Origin: Planctomycetia bacterium
Lineage (GTDB): Bacteria > Planctomycetota > Planctomycetia > Planctomycetales > Planctomycetaceae
Assembly: GCA_026400935.1 (NCBI GenBank)
Contig: JAPLNX010000518.1
Location: 1-59,803, forward strand
DNA length: 59,803 nucleotides
Direction of reading: 5' to 3'
Positions 27,013 through 36,294 of the stretch are shown here, in pieces. Made by a program: the position numbers and the translations under genes. Under the pieces are notes generated by a model. It saw nothing but the letters and a program-made list of their open reading frames with translations. It was not told where the DNA came from and made no database searches. The stretch's first letter is position 1. The number at the start of each line of letters is the position of its first letter.

Positions 27013-27885
27013 CTAATTTTGCGAGAGAGCTCGGCTGGACTCCTCGACGCACTCAAGCTGCTCCTCCACCCATTCGGCGACCAAGGTCATCGTGTCGAGC
27101 CAGTCGGGTTCGTTGTGCAGTTCGTGGTAATGCTCCGGAACCCACATCAGCTTTTTCGTGCGACTCGGCACGAGGTCGAGAAACGGGCGGGCCACTTCCG
27201 GATCGACAATACGATCCGCTCCCCCTTGAGCAATCAGCACTGGCATTTGCAGCGAACCAACTTCGCTCCAAACCGCTTTGAGCGCGGTCTTCATTTGGAA
27301 GAACCAGCCACAAGTGATACTGCGATGAATGAGTGGGTCAGCCTCGCGTGCGGCGAGCGAGACTTCATCACGCGTCGTATCTTTCGGATCAACTCGGCTT
27401 TCAAAGCGAACTGTTGGTAGTAACAACGAAACCAACTTACCCCACGCGATCACCAGCGGATTCACGGGGACTTTCAGCCTCAGTAGCGGGGCCATCAACA
27501 CCAAAGCCGCGAGCTTTTCAGGACGAGTCTCCGCGAACCGGGCAGAGATCAAGCTTCCGAAGCTGTGTCCCAGCAATACGGTTCGAGACGGAACGAGCGA
27601 GTGATATTCCCAAATCGCGTCGAGGTCGCGCAAGTAATCCGAGAACTTGCGGACGTGCATCGGGTTGCCGCCGGAGCGACCGTGGCCGCGATTGTCCCCG
27701 ACAATCACGGTCCAACCGCGATCGCTGAAGAGGCGAGCCACGTGGTCATATCGCTGACCATGCTCACTCGCTCCGTGAACGATGACCAGCGAGCGATGAT
27801 CGCCCGCTGGGTCTAGCGGCACATAGCGTCGAGAAATCAGTTCCAAGCCATCATGGGCTTTCACAACATGCTCGATGGGGGGCAT
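27013..27885 (-). CDS. alpha/beta hydrolase, monoacylglycerol lipase-like
   Basis: 290 residues, cytoplasmic, with the serine aminopeptidase/Hydrolase_4 pattern: VIVHGASEHGQRYDHVARLF near the N-terminus (HGxxEHxxRY marks monoglyceride lipase relatives), nucleophile elbow VLLGHSFGSLISARF, acid in LIAQGGADRIVDPE, and late His in MWVPEHYHELHNEPD. Together they supply a Ser-Asp-His triad. Members cleave monoacylglycerols or lysophospholipids. The exact substrate is not known. Its start lies 18 bp before the end of the thioredoxin-like gene on the same strand, so the two genes are probably co-transcribed. Confidence 0.85.
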   Translation of the reverse strand: MPPIEHVVKAHDGLELISRRYVPLDPAGDHRSLVIVHGASEHGQRYDHVARLFSDRGWTVIVGDNRGHGRSGGNPMHVRKFSDYLRDLDAIWEYHSLVPSRTVLLGHSFGSLISARFAETRPEKLAALVLMAPLLRLKVPVNPLVIAWGKLVSLLLPTVRFESRVDPKDTTRDEVSLAAREADPLIHRSITCGWFFQMKTALKAVWSEVGSLQMPVLIAQGGADRIVDPEVARPFLDLVPSRTKKLMWVPEHYHELHNEPDWLDTMTLVAEWVEEQLECVEESSRALSQN

Positions 27886-27903
27886 GATCTGGCCCTTTCG
27901 AAG

Positions 27904-28911
27904 TCATGGCGTTTTCGTTTTGAGGCAACGCTCAACAGCCTGTCGCAGGTCGTTGCCTTTCAAATCCACATTCGCGACCCGGCCATCACGTCCAACCAAA
28001 AACAATGAGGGAATTGTTCGGACTCGATATTTCTCACGAGCTGTTTTCACCTGCTCCGCCTCGTTGACCAGCTGCCAAGGAAGCTGAGCACGAGCTTGAA
28101 ACGCATCCACGATCTCTCGTGATTCATCCAAACTCAGACCAACAATTTCAAATCCCTGTTGGTGATAGTCGGCATACAACTGCTTCAACTTGGGGAACTC
28201 TGCCAAACATGGCGGACAATTCGTCGCCCAAAAGTCGATCAGTAAAATTTTTCCCTTAAACGATGACACAGTCGTAAGCTTCCCCGACAGATCTGTCATG
28301 TCGATTTCGGGAGCATCCGTGTCAGCCAGTTCGAGTTTCTTTATCCGGTTTTCGCAGAACTCCGTGACATTCGGGTTCAGACCGAGTCGATTTCGAAGCG
28401 TTGCGTATACCTCACGAGCCTTCGCATGCTCACCAGCAAGTCCCGCCTGCCCAACCAGTTCGACTGCGAGGTCCAACGAATCACTTGCTGCATTAAATCG
28501 CACGTTTTGCAGCGACTCTTGAAAGACCGTGACCGCATCGTTGAGCCGTCCCGATTTGGCAAGGCCAACGCACAAAACCTGGTTCGCAGGTGTCTTCAAA
28601 TTCGGCGATGTCGTTCGGGCCTGAAGACACTTCTCAGCGAGCGACGTCGCCTCCGCTTCAAGCCCCAACTTGCGCGAGGTCTCGATTCCCCAGGCAAAGA
28701 CTTCGTCGAGATCGCTCGCGGTTGGGTTCTGCTCAACGTACTTCGCCGCATCACGAAGCAACTCACGATGGCGAGCAACGATCGTCTCTCGAAATAATGT
28801 CGTTTCAGGTTTACGGGCAACTGGCTCATCAGCGATGGATGCTGAGTAGAACTGGCAGACTACGGTCAAAACAATGAGGGGCAAGAACGACGCAGTGGCA
28901 AACGATTTCAT
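27904..28911 (-). CDS. exported TlpA/ResA-like thioredoxin-fold protein
   Basis: 335 residues. Residues 1-28 form a signal peptide ending near the IADEP cleavage region. A helical region (about 35-195) looks TPR-like (KLGLEAEATSLAEKCLQA, LAKSGRLNDAVTVFQESL). The thioredoxin domain (about 200-335) has GKILLIDFWATNCPPCLAEFP with C232 and C235 as the redox pair, and the cis-Pro loop RTIPSLFLV. The order matches exported thiol-disulfide reductases that keep cysteines reduced for cytochrome c or other envelope proteins. The substrate is unknown. Its N-terminal half suggests a protein-binding role. Confidence 0.88.
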   Translation of the reverse strand: MKSFATASFLPLIVLTVVCQFYSASIADEPVARKPETTLFRETIVARHRELLRDAAKYVEQNPTASDLDEVFAWGIETSRKLGLEAEATSLAEKCLQARTTSPNLKTPANQVLCVGLAKSGRLNDAVTVFQESLQNVRFNAASDSLDLAVELVGQAGLAGEHAKAREVYATLRNRLGLNPNVTEFCENRIKKLELADTDAPEIDMTDLSGKLTTVSSFKGKILLIDFWATNCPPCLAEFPKLKQLYADYHQQGFEIVGLSLDESREIVDAFQARAQLPWQLVNEAEQVKTAREKYRVRTIPSLFLVGRDGRVANVDLKGNDLRQAVERCLKTKTP

Positions 28912-29166
28912 GAGTGGCTCCGAGGGCTGGCAGTAATCGGGAACTGATTGACGGCCATTCTAGGCCGCTGAATCGTTCGGCAACCACTGACAGCAACGTT
29001 ACAACCGGCCCTCAGTAACTGCCGCATGTCGAGATTTTGCAGGTTTTTTGCCCGTTGCCGAGGATGTGGCGAACGTTTATTGTTGCTTGGCGGTTTTTAC
29101 TGCGTCCGTGAATAAAGCTGATTCCCGCTGGCCGCGCGAGCATTTTCAGTTTTCTAGGAGCCTCCC

Positions 29167-31104
29167 ATGTCTCAATCTGTATTGCCACAATCACAAAATC
29201 CCGCTTCGGAATCAGATTCCAACAGCTGGTTGGCGACTCGCGAACTGCCGGCGTGGGCCGTGAGTTTGGGGCTACATACAGTGGTCCTAGTGGCTCTCGC
29301 TCTGTGGAGCTTCCCGGTTCTGCGAGAAAAGTTTGAAGAGCTGATTGTCAGTAGCGAAGTCGAGGAGGCCGTTGAGCCAGAGTTCAAATTCGACGTAGCG
29401 GCAACCGATCAAGTTGGTAATGGCGGAGACGGAGATTCGCTCAGCCCTTCGCTGGCGGCCGCTTCGCAGATGACTCCTTCGCCTCAGCAAGTCACTTCAC
29501 GCAAGCTGCAGGAAGAGTTGGTCAAAGTGGACGTCGCTCCGGCAGCCACGATCGGCGAAGTGAGTACTGAATCACTCTCTCGTGCAGTCGATGTTCGCGG
29601 CGGTACCGAAAACCTAAGCGGCACCGGTGGCAAAGGGAGCGGCGTGGCGGGATCAATTGACCGTCTGACCTTCGAAATCATGGCCTCCTTGAAGGAAAAG
29701 AAGACGCTCGTCGTCTGGCTGTTTGATGAATCTGGCTCAATGAAGGAACGACGAGATGCAGTCGCCGAGCGTTTCGAGAACATCTACAAGCAACTCGGTT
29801 TGCTGAACGTTGAGACGAAGAACAATGCGTTGAAGACCGCGGTTGTGAGTTTCGGTAAGGACACGCACTTCCTCTCCAAGGACGCGACCGAGGATTACGA
29901 GAGCCTCGTCGAGTTGGTCAAAGCCATCCCAGAAGACAAGACAGGTAAAGAGAACGTCTTCAATGCCGTTGATCTCACGGTGAAGAAGTACCGCGATTAC
30001 CGCAGTCGCGAGCATCGCAATTGCATGGTCGTGATCGTGACCGACGAACGAGGCGATGACTTCGACAAGTTGGATCAGTGCATTCAGACAACCTCATCCG
30101 CCGGGTTCAAAGTTTACTGCGTGGGGAACGCGGCACCGTTCGGGCAAGAGAAGGGTTACGTCCGCCACAAGTACGAAGATGGATTTGAGGAAGAACTACC
30201 CGTCGATCAAGGTCCGGAAACCATTGCTCCTGAATACGTGAATCTCCCGTTCTGGGGAGTTCCCTCTGGCGACCTCACCCGCATGACGGCGGGGCTCGGA
30301 CCATACGCGCTCACGCGGCTCTGTGCTGAAACTCAAGGCGTTTATTTGATTGCCGACGAGATGCGTGGCGTTCACTTCGATCCGACTGTAATGCGCAACT
30401 ATCTCCCCGATTACCGACCGATTCGCTTCTACACCAAGGATCTGCAAGCCAACCAAGCCAAAACCAAACTCGTCGAGGCCGCCCGCAAAACGCTTGGCGA
30501 GAACGTGCCGGCTCCGGAGGTTGTCTTCCGAGCTGACACTGACGCTGTCTTGCGAACACAGTTGAGCGACGCACAAAAACCGCTGGCAGTGCTCGATTAC
30601 AAGCTCAACGAAATCGCCAGCTTGTTGGAACAAGGGGAAAAGGACCGCGCAAAAATCAAAGAACCACGTTGGCAAGCGGCCTATGACACTGCCTACGGTC
30701 GAGTTCTCGCGATGCGTGTGCGTGCCTTCGGCTACAACATGATGCTCGCTCAAATGAAGGCGTCACCAAAGACATTCGAGAACAAAGAGAACGACACTTG
30801 GGAGTTGGTTGCTTCCGATGAAATTTCGACCGGTGTGCAAGTTAAGAAGCTGGCCTCAAAGGCCCAGGAATATCTCGATCGCGTTGTCAACAGCCACCAA
30901 GGAACGCCGTGGGGCAAGTTGGCCGAACGCGAACTGAGTAAGCCAATGGGTTGGTCTTGGAAAGAAACCCATAAGGGCTACGCCAAACGCGAACGTGAGA
31001 TGGCCGAGAAAAAGAAATTAGGCCCTGCCTTTGCCGAAGAGGAAGAGAAGAAAAAAGAAGAGATGCGCAAGAAGGCTGCCGCACGAGTGAAGCCGAATCT
31101 GTAA
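29167..31104 (+). CDS. membrane-anchored VWA-domain protein
   Basis: 645 residues, with AGGAG just before the ATG. A single membrane segment (about 30-48, AVSLGLHTVVLVALALWSF) puts most of the chain outside. A Gly/Ser-rich linker leads to a VWA domain (about 178-400) whose metal site is seen: VVWLFDESGSM (DxSxS), a conserved Thr, and VIVTDERGDDF. The C-terminal half (about 440-600) is helical, ending in a very basic and acidic charged tail (EEEEKKKEEMRKKAAARV). It probably binds partners through divalent metal. Its 3' end faces the convergent long VWA-like gene. Planctomycetes carry many similar proteins of unknown role. Confidence 0.85.
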   Translation: MSQSVLPQSQNPASESDSNSWLATRELPAWAVSLGLHTVVLVALALWSFPVLREKFEELIVSSEVEEAVEPEFKFDVAATDQVGNGGDGDSLSPSLAAASQMTPSPQQVTSRKLQEELVKVDVAPAATIGEVSTESLSRAVDVRGGTENLSGTGGKGSGVAGSIDRLTFEIMASLKEKKTLVVWLFDESGSMKERRDAVAERFENIYKQLGLLNVETKNNALKTAVVSFGKDTHFLSKDATEDYESLVELVKAIPEDKTGKENVFNAVDLTVKKYRDYRSREHRNCMVVIVTDERGDDFDKLDQCIQTTSSAGFKVYCVGNAAPFGQEKGYVRHKYEDGFEEELPVDQGPETIAPEYVNLPFWGVPSGDLTRMTAGLGPYALTRLCAETQGVYLIADEMRGVHFDPTVMRNYLPDYRPIRFYTKDLQANQAKTKLVEAARKTLGENVPAPEVVFRADTDAVLRTQLSDAQKPLAVLDYKLNEIASLLEQGEKDRAKIKEPRWQAAYDTAYGRVLAMRVRAFGYNMMLAQMKASPKTFENKENDTWELVASDEISTGVQVKKLASKAQEYLDRVVNSHQGTPWGKLAERELSKPMGWSWKETHKGYAKREREMAEKKKLGPAFAEEEEKKKEEMRKKAAARVKPNL

Positions 31105-31123
31105 AGTCGGTCGCTCTTCACGT

Positions 31124-31213
31124 AGCACGGTTTTCTAAACCGTGCGAACGTTTGATTTCCGCTTCTGTTTGCGATTGATTGCTGGTTTGAATCGCGGTTT
31201 GGAAAACCGTGCT
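31124..31213. repeat. palindromic element (AGCACGGTTTTCTAAACC family), copy 2
   Basis: Arms 31124-31141 and 31196-31213 match at 17 of 18 positions, with about 54 bp between them. It fills the gap between two convergent VWA genes and could act as a terminator for both. Relatives lie at 7905-7956 and 48048-48119. Confidence 0.7.
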
Positions 31214-31226
31214 TAAAACGAAGAAA

Positions 31227-33782
31227 TCACGGCAGCCCGTTCCACTTTCGCAGCACCCATTCGCCGGTCAGCAGACTGAACAGCAAAGCCATCAGCAGCC
31301 AGTGGTCCCACAGCGTGTGCTCGAAGGATTCCGTCGTCTTCAGGTCTTCCGGGTGAATCAGCTTCGGCAATTCGCCCAACTGCTGCGGCAACATCACACG
31401 TCCGTTTGAGGCTTGCGCGATCTGGTCCAAAATGGCTCGCGTTGCCGTGACGTCGCCCAGTTCTTTGGTCAACGGGCCGCGTACTTGAAACTCGGCGGCG
31501 ACCTCTTTGTCGGCGGCACCTCCCAGCGGCGGGCCGTCGATCTTCAAGACCGCTCGATATTCACCGGCGGACGGGGCCAGCCAGCGGCCTTGATGTTGAG
31601 CCGGTCGCGTCGGATCGGGGAGTAAGTCGATCGTCGCCACCGGTTCGTCGGGCTTCGCGTTTTGCTTCGGAAAGATCGCCACTTTCCCCTTCACGCCGGG
31701 TCGCCGCGCGAGCGTTTGCGGAGTCCACCGCGCGCGAAAGACGACATCTTGGCCGCTCTGAATGTCGGTCGCTTCCAGTCCAAAGCGGACAAACTCATTC
31801 CCCGCCGTCGCTTTGTTTTGAGCGGCCGTGCGGGCGAGCTGTCCCCAGAAGCGGTGATGATGTTGATCGCCGACTCGATGCCGCCAACGCCACGTGCTGT
31901 CGAAACCCAACCAGAGAACTTGGCCCAAACCGTAGAACTGCTGCACGACCAGCGCTCGAGCCTTTTCCATTTCCGGCGGCAACGGTTGCCCGTCGTCGGC
32001 GGTCGCCAAGACGGTCGCTCCCGGTTTCACGTCACCGATCATCGCCCAGGGATGTCCGGGGAGCGACTTCCACGTCGTCCGATTTGTCTCCGCATCACCG
32101 GCCATTTGCAGCGTGCTGTCACGCTCGCCGTCAGGAGTCAGTCGCAGATGAAAGCCGCGCAAGTGCGGCGGCGTGGTCGGCGGATCGAGCGAGCTGACGA
32201 CTTTGGGATTCGACAGCGGCAGCAAATTATCCAGCGTTGCCGAGCGATACTGCTGCGGCATGTGACGCTTTCCCGCGATGAAGATCACCGTGCCGCCGAT
32301 GTCGGAGACGAACTTGTCCAATTGCATCAGCACCGGCTCCGGCAGATCGCGCGGCGAGACGTCGCCGATCACCACCAGATCGAACTCGGCCAGCGGCGAC
32401 TTTTCGATCGGTCCTTCCCCCGAACCAAAATTCAGCCGGCGCGGATAAAACGTCTCGCCGAGAATCCCCATGAATGGCTGCTCGAACAAGACCCGCTCGA
32501 AGCGGACCCGCTCGTCGCGGCTGAACGCGCTGTCGAGGAAGCGAAACTCCCAGCGCGACTCCCCTTCGACCAACAGGACTTTCGCTTTGTCGTCGATGAC
32601 CGTGAGCGAGAAGTCGCGCGCGTTGTTGTCGTCGCGAGTCTCCGCTTTGAGAACGTCGGTCTTCACGATGAATTGATGACGTCCCAGTTTCGTCGCATCG
32701 AGCGCGAACTCGACCGCCACTGCGGGAGGTAATCCGCTTTCGGGCTTCGGCACCGTGACTGATTTCGTCAGCGTTTTCCCGTCGAGTTCTTCCAACACGA
32801 CCGTGAGCGTTTCCCCCTCGAACCCGGCCGCTTGCAGGGTCACTTTGGCGAGCGGCTTGTCGTTGAGGTACACGCTCGGCGGCACATCGATCGTGTCGAG
32901 CACGATGTCTTTCGGGCGTCGTTCGGAACCGACGAGGATCGGATAGATCGCCGCGTTCAAATCCTTCCACCGCCGCGCCGTCGCGATCGCGTCGCTTCCC
33001 GACGTCTCGCGACCGTCGGTCAGCACGACGATCGCTCGCACCGGCGATTGTTGATCGGCCGCCGATGCATCGAGCGCCGCGACCAAACTGGTGACGTTGG
33101 CACTGACACCTTCCGGCGGCTTTTGCACCGTCTCGGCCAGCGTCTCCAGTTCGCTGGGGAGCGACTTGCCGCCAAAGACGCGCAGCTCGACGACGAACGC
33201 TTTCTTGAGTTCGTTGAGCCAACTGTCCGGCTTGTCGCTCAGTAACCGCCGCGCGATCTCGGCACGCGGCAGCCGCTCGATTTCGCGAAACACGCCGGAG
33301 ACGAATTCCTTCCGAGTCCGCGCGAGCTGCTGTCGTTTCTCCGCGTCAGCGGTCTCGTTCTCATCGACCCACGTCGGTTCCCGTTCCGCTTCAAAATCCG
33401 CCAGCCAACGCAGCGTCCGTTCGTGGTTTTGATCGTTGCCGATCATTCCCAAGCCGATCGCCGTGCGGAACTTTTCGGCGGGAGTCGCGATCTTGTCCGC
33501 CGTCGTCATGCTTTCGGAAACATCCAGCGACACGATCACGCGCCCGGTTCGTTCGCGATCGACCGACCAAGTCATGACCGGCTGCAACAGCGCGATCCAC
33601 AACGTGGCGATAACGCAAAGCCGCAGCAACAACAGACCATAGCCGACCGGGGCCGGAACCAATTTGCGTTCATACCGTGATAGCAAGACAACCAAAGCCG
33701 CTGCCGCGATCACGACAGCCACTACCGCCAGGCTGGTCCACGACGCATCGAAGGCTTGGAAGACCATTCGTCGTTGCAGCAT
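31227..33782 (-). CDS. multidomain membrane VWA protein, BatA/GATase-like type
   Basis: 851 residues. Two N-terminal membrane segments (about 15-36 and 47-72) are followed by a VWA domain (about 80-290, RVIVSLDVSESM with the metal-site DxSxS). Next come beta-sandwich repeats (about 290-400, VYLNDKPLAKVTLQAAGFEG), then a Rossmann-like segment (about 400-560, AKVLLVEGESRWEFRFLDSAF to VVIGDVSPRDLPEPV) resembling glutamine-amidotransferase-fold domains in this family. A further beta domain and a last membrane segment (about 827-845) close it. Such proteins are found in planctomycetes and Bacteroidetes near MoxR ATPases. No MoxR gene is in view. The function is probably in the envelope. Confidence 0.82.
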   Translation of the reverse strand: MLQRRMVFQAFDASWTSLAVVAVVIAAAALVVLLSRYERKLVPAPVGYGLLLLRLCVIATLWIALLQPVMTWSVDRERTGRVIVSLDVSESMTTADKIATPAEKFRTAIGLGMIGNDQNHERTLRWLADFEAEREPTWVDENETADAEKRQQLARTRKEFVSGVFREIERLPRAEIARRLLSDKPDSWLNELKKAFVVELRVFGGKSLPSELETLAETVQKPPEGVSANVTSLVAALDASAADQQSPVRAIVVLTDGRETSGSDAIATARRWKDLNAAIYPILVGSERRPKDIVLDTIDVPPSVYLNDKPLAKVTLQAAGFEGETLTVVLEELDGKTLTKSVTVPKPESGLPPAVAVEFALDATKLGRHQFIVKTDVLKAETRDDNNARDFSLTVIDDKAKVLLVEGESRWEFRFLDSAFSRDERVRFERVLFEQPFMGILGETFYPRRLNFGSGEGPIEKSPLAEFDLVVIGDVSPRDLPEPVLMQLDKFVSDIGGTVIFIAGKRHMPQQYRSATLDNLLPLSNPKVVSSLDPPTTPPHLRGFHLRLTPDGERDSTLQMAGDAETNRTTWKSLPGHPWAMIGDVKPGATVLATADDGQPLPPEMEKARALVVQQFYGLGQVLWLGFDSTWRWRHRVGDQHHHRFWGQLARTAAQNKATAGNEFVRFGLEATDIQSGQDVVFRARWTPQTLARRPGVKGKVAIFPKQNAKPDEPVATIDLLPDPTRPAQHQGRWLAPSAGEYRAVLKIDGPPLGGAADKEVAAEFQVRGPLTKELGDVTATRAILDQIAQASNGRVMLPQQLGELPKLIHPEDLKTTESFEHTLWDHWLLMALLFSLLTGEWVLRKWNGLP

Positions 33783-33831
33783 GGTTGGGCTCGTCGGAAG
33801 AGATCACCAAAGCGGTCCGATGGGACTGATA

Positions 33832-33875
33832 GGAAAAATGGGAATCATGATTTTTCACATCATTCCCATTTTTCC
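33832..33875. terminator. hairpin terminator between two minus-strand genes
   Basis: GGAAAAATGGGAAT (33832-33845) pairs with ATTCCCATTTTTCC (33862-33875). On the minus strand the run reads through AAAAATGGGAAT and ends near TTTTT, giving a stem with flanking A and T tracts. It follows the Gfo/Idh/MocA gene ending at 33893. Confidence 0.78.
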
Positions 33876-33892
33876 CATCGCACGACACCCGA

Positions 33893-35263
33893 CTAAAACT
33901 CGCGCTTCGTGTTGATCCCCGGTTGCGGCACCGGGTACTTGCCGTTGGCATCGGCCATCAAGGGGGACGGGCCGTCGAGCGTCAGCTTGTCGGCGTTCGG
34001 AGCCAAATCGTGCTCGCAGTTGAGCATGTCTTCGTAGGTCACGATCTGGCCGGTGTGGCAGGCCATGCGGCCCATTGCGGTGACCAAGCTGGACTTCGTG
34101 CCGCGCTCGGCTTCGTTGTACGGCTTGTCGGTGCGGATCGCTTCGATCAGTTCGTCCCATTCCAGTTGGTACGGGTCCAACTCCGGCTTCGGGCAGTCCC
34201 AGACGAGATCCTCTTTGACGAACTTTTGCCCTTTGTAGATGCGGGCCTTCGACGGGTGATGTCCCGACTGCGAGACGACCGCCGAGCCCTTCGTGCCGTG
34301 AACGAAGGTGGCGAATTCTTGATGACAGCCGGGCATCGTCCGTCCGGCGAGATACATCTTCGTGCCGTCGGCGAAGGTGTACTCCGTGTTGTAGGTGTCG
34401 AAGTTCTGGTCGATGTTGTCGCCGCGGAAATGACGACCGCCGTGTCCCTTCGCTTCGACGGGGAACGCGTCCTTCATCCAGCAGCACTCGTCGATGTTGT
34501 GGATCAAGAAGTCGCTGAATCCGCCGCCGCTGAGCCACAAGAAGCCGTGGAAGTTGCGGATCTGATATTGCAGTTCACTCATGCCCGCGGGCTTCGGCCC
34601 GACTGCCGCTGAACCAGTCGGGCCAGCGATGCGGTAGGCTCGCAACAGAATCAAATCTCCGAGTTCACCGGCCTTGATCCGGTTGAAGAGTTCGCCGCGC
34701 GACTTGCAGTGACGGCACATCAGGCCGACGCCCACTTTGAGGTTCTTCTTCACCGACTCGGCGGCCAGTTCGAGCATCTTGCGACTGGTCGGGCCGTCAA
34801 CCGCCGTCGGCTTCTCCATGAAGACGTTCAAGCCCTTCGAGATCGCGTAGGTGAAATGCACCCAACGAAACACGGGCGGAGTTGTGAGAATGACCACGTC
34901 GCCCGGCTTGAGCGCGTCCATCGCCTGCTTGTAGGCATCGAAGCCGATGAATTTGCGGTCGTCCGGAACATCGACCTGAGCGTCGAAGCGTTGCTTGATG
35001 CCGTTGTAACTGGTGCTAAGCCGGTCGTTGAAAACGTCCGCCATCGCGACCAGTTTGACCGGGCCGCTCTTGGTGGAGAGGGCGTTCGAGGCGGCTCCCG
35101 TACCGCGACCGCCGCAGCCAATCAAGGCGATTTGAATCGTGTTGTTCTCGGCGGCAAATGCGCCCGGCAAGGCGGCTGAGGCGAACACAGAAGCGGCGGC
35201 AAGTTGCCCGGAAGTTTTCAACAGGTCACGGCGTGACAGGCCATTCGTGGAAGTATCGCTCAC
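33893..35263 (-). CDS. exported Gfo/Idh/MocA-family oxidoreductase
   Basis: 456 residues. Twin-arginine signal SRRDLLKTSGQLAAASVF, cleaved near AFAAEN. The Rossmann domain begins at IQIALIGCGGRGTGA and has VVILTTPP, then NVFMEKPTAVDG with the family EKP lysine. The C-terminal domain has GGFSDFLIHNIDECCWMKDAFP and YTFADGTKMYLAGRTMPG. It differs clearly in sequence from the Gfo/Idh/MocA protein near position 25000, so the two are distant paralogs, not a recent duplication. The substrate is unknown; exported members of planctomycetes are believed to modify sugars. It stands alone with a terminator after it. Confidence 0.92.
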   Translation of the reverse strand: MSDTSTNGLSRRDLLKTSGQLAAASVFASAALPGAFAAENNTIQIALIGCGGRGTGAASNALSTKSGPVKLVAMADVFNDRLSTSYNGIKQRFDAQVDVPDDRKFIGFDAYKQAMDALKPGDVVILTTPPVFRWVHFTYAISKGLNVFMEKPTAVDGPTSRKMLELAAESVKKNLKVGVGLMCRHCKSRGELFNRIKAGELGDLILLRAYRIAGPTGSAAVGPKPAGMSELQYQIRNFHGFLWLSGGGFSDFLIHNIDECCWMKDAFPVEAKGHGGRHFRGDNIDQNFDTYNTEYTFADGTKMYLAGRTMPGCHQEFATFVHGTKGSAVVSQSGHHPSKARIYKGQKFVKEDLVWDCPKPELDPYQLEWDELIEAIRTDKPYNEAERGTKSSLVTAMGRMACHTGQIVTYEDMLNCEHDLAPNADKLTLDGPSPLMADANGKYPVPQPGINTKREF

Positions 35264-35389
35264 GACGAGGTCTCCTTGGATGAGGCGTTAGGCGAGGTCA
35301 ATGGTTTGCAATGATTCGCGAGAACGAAGATCGTGAAACTACGATCCATGCGCGGGGCGTCACGTTAGCCAATGGCTTCGTCGTGCGAC

Positions 35390-35444
35390 AGTGTGGCGCG
35401 GCGCTCCGCGTCTCGAATCACGACGCGGAGCGTCGTGCTACACT
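35390..35444. repeat. palindrome of the GACGCGGAGCGTCGTGCTACA family, copy 2
   Basis: AGTGTGGCGCGGCGCTCCGC (35390 onward) faces GCGGAGCGTCGTGCTACACT, ending at 35444. It lies between the Gfo/Idh/MocA start and the BON gene stop. Confidence 0.65.
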
Positions 35445-35453
35445 TCGGCAGCA

Positions 35454-35804
35454 TCAGCCTTTGCGAGGCAGATCGTGAGACCGCCGGATCACCACTGAGT
35501 TGAGAACTCGCTGAACTCCAGAAACACGACGGACCAAACTTTCGATGTCTGTCGCTTCGTCGTCGGTTTCCAAGACACCTTCGAGAAAGACGCCGTCTTG
35601 TATCCGGCGAACAGTCAGCGAAGTGAAATTGAGGTTCGGCTCGCACATCAATTGATGCCGAATGTCTTGCTCTAGACGATGCGGATGAATGAGAACCGAA
35701 TCATCCGGCGAGCAAACCAACGTCTCTTCGCTAGCAGTCTCGGCCACTCTGACCGACGCGGGACGACGAGACGAACCACTGAGAGAGGCACTCCGATTCC
35801 GCAT
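35454..35804 (-). CDS. BON-domain protein
   Basis: 116 residues from ATG at 35804, picked because AAGGAG lies upstream; a longer in-frame start at 35849 has none. Residues about 42-108 follow the BON pattern: LEQDIRHQLMCEPNLNFTSLTVRRIQDGVFLEGVLETDDEATDIESLVRRVSGVQRVLNSVVI, including GxVxLxGxVxxxxxxxxxxxxxxxVxGVxxVxNxL. BON domains bind membranes or polymers and occur in OsmY and in secretins. There is no signal peptide or membrane helix, which is unusual for the class. The first 40 residues are Ser/Arg-rich and probably disordered. Confidence 0.75.
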   Translation of the reverse strand: MRNRSASLSGSSRRPASVRVAETASEETLVCSPDDSVLIHPHRLEQDIRHQLMCEPNLNFTSLTVRRIQDGVFLEGVLETDDEATDIESLVRRVSGVQRVLNSVVIRRSHDLPRKG

Positions 35805-36048
35805 GATCAACTCCTTCGATTGCGAGCGAACAATCCGTTGTTCATCCACGAGCGTGTGGACTCCAAGTGAGCAGTGGGAGCGGAGTCTACCCTCGTTATT
35901 TCATTTGAGGAGAGCAATCTTCGGAATGAAGCTGAAATCATTCGGAATTCACCACCACAGATAACTGCATGCAGAGAATACGCGCGGTTTCGCACGTGCT
36001 CTCTCATCCGATTCACAGAAATTGAATGTGCGTTCTGAAGCGTTCCGT

Positions 36049-36100
36049 TCGTCACGCGGAGCGATGACGACTACGTAGCCGTCACCGCTCCGCGTGACGA
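36049..36100. repeat. palindromic element (TCGTCACGCGGAGCGATGACG family), copy 2
   Basis: Arms 36049-36069 and 36080-36100 match at 20 of 21 positions around a CTACGTAG-containing centre. It is the second copy of the element at 9731-9837. Confidence 0.75.
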
Positions 36101-36161
36101 GCCGAACAGGAAAACGCGCAGTTCTTTCTGCGAATCGAATCAGAGGGCCAGTGAAGGTTTC

Positions 36162-36224
36162 GTGGAGCACGTTTTCAATGTGCTCGAAACAGACGGAAAT
36201 TGGCACGTTGAAAACGTGCCCCAC
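36162..36224. repeat. palindromic element (GTGGAGCACGTTTTCAATGTGCT)
   Basis: Arms 36162-36184 and 36202-36224 pair with about three mismatches in 23. There is one copy in this window. Together with the element at 36049 it makes up most of the 490-bp gap between the BON gene and coaB. Confidence 0.65.
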
Positions 36225-36294
36225 GCCATTGATTCACAGACTCTGTGCTTGAATGCACGCAAACATGCGATTGAAGCACGGACTCGTTGAGATG

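Noticed and set aside
31662-33245. Arg-rich frames overlapping the 851-residue VWA protein on both strands
   Set aside because: High-GC shadows of the real gene; the compositions are not protein-like.
33855-35179. Arg-rich frames overlapping the second Gfo/Idh/MocA gene
   Set aside because: Shadows in alternative frames of a well-supported gene.
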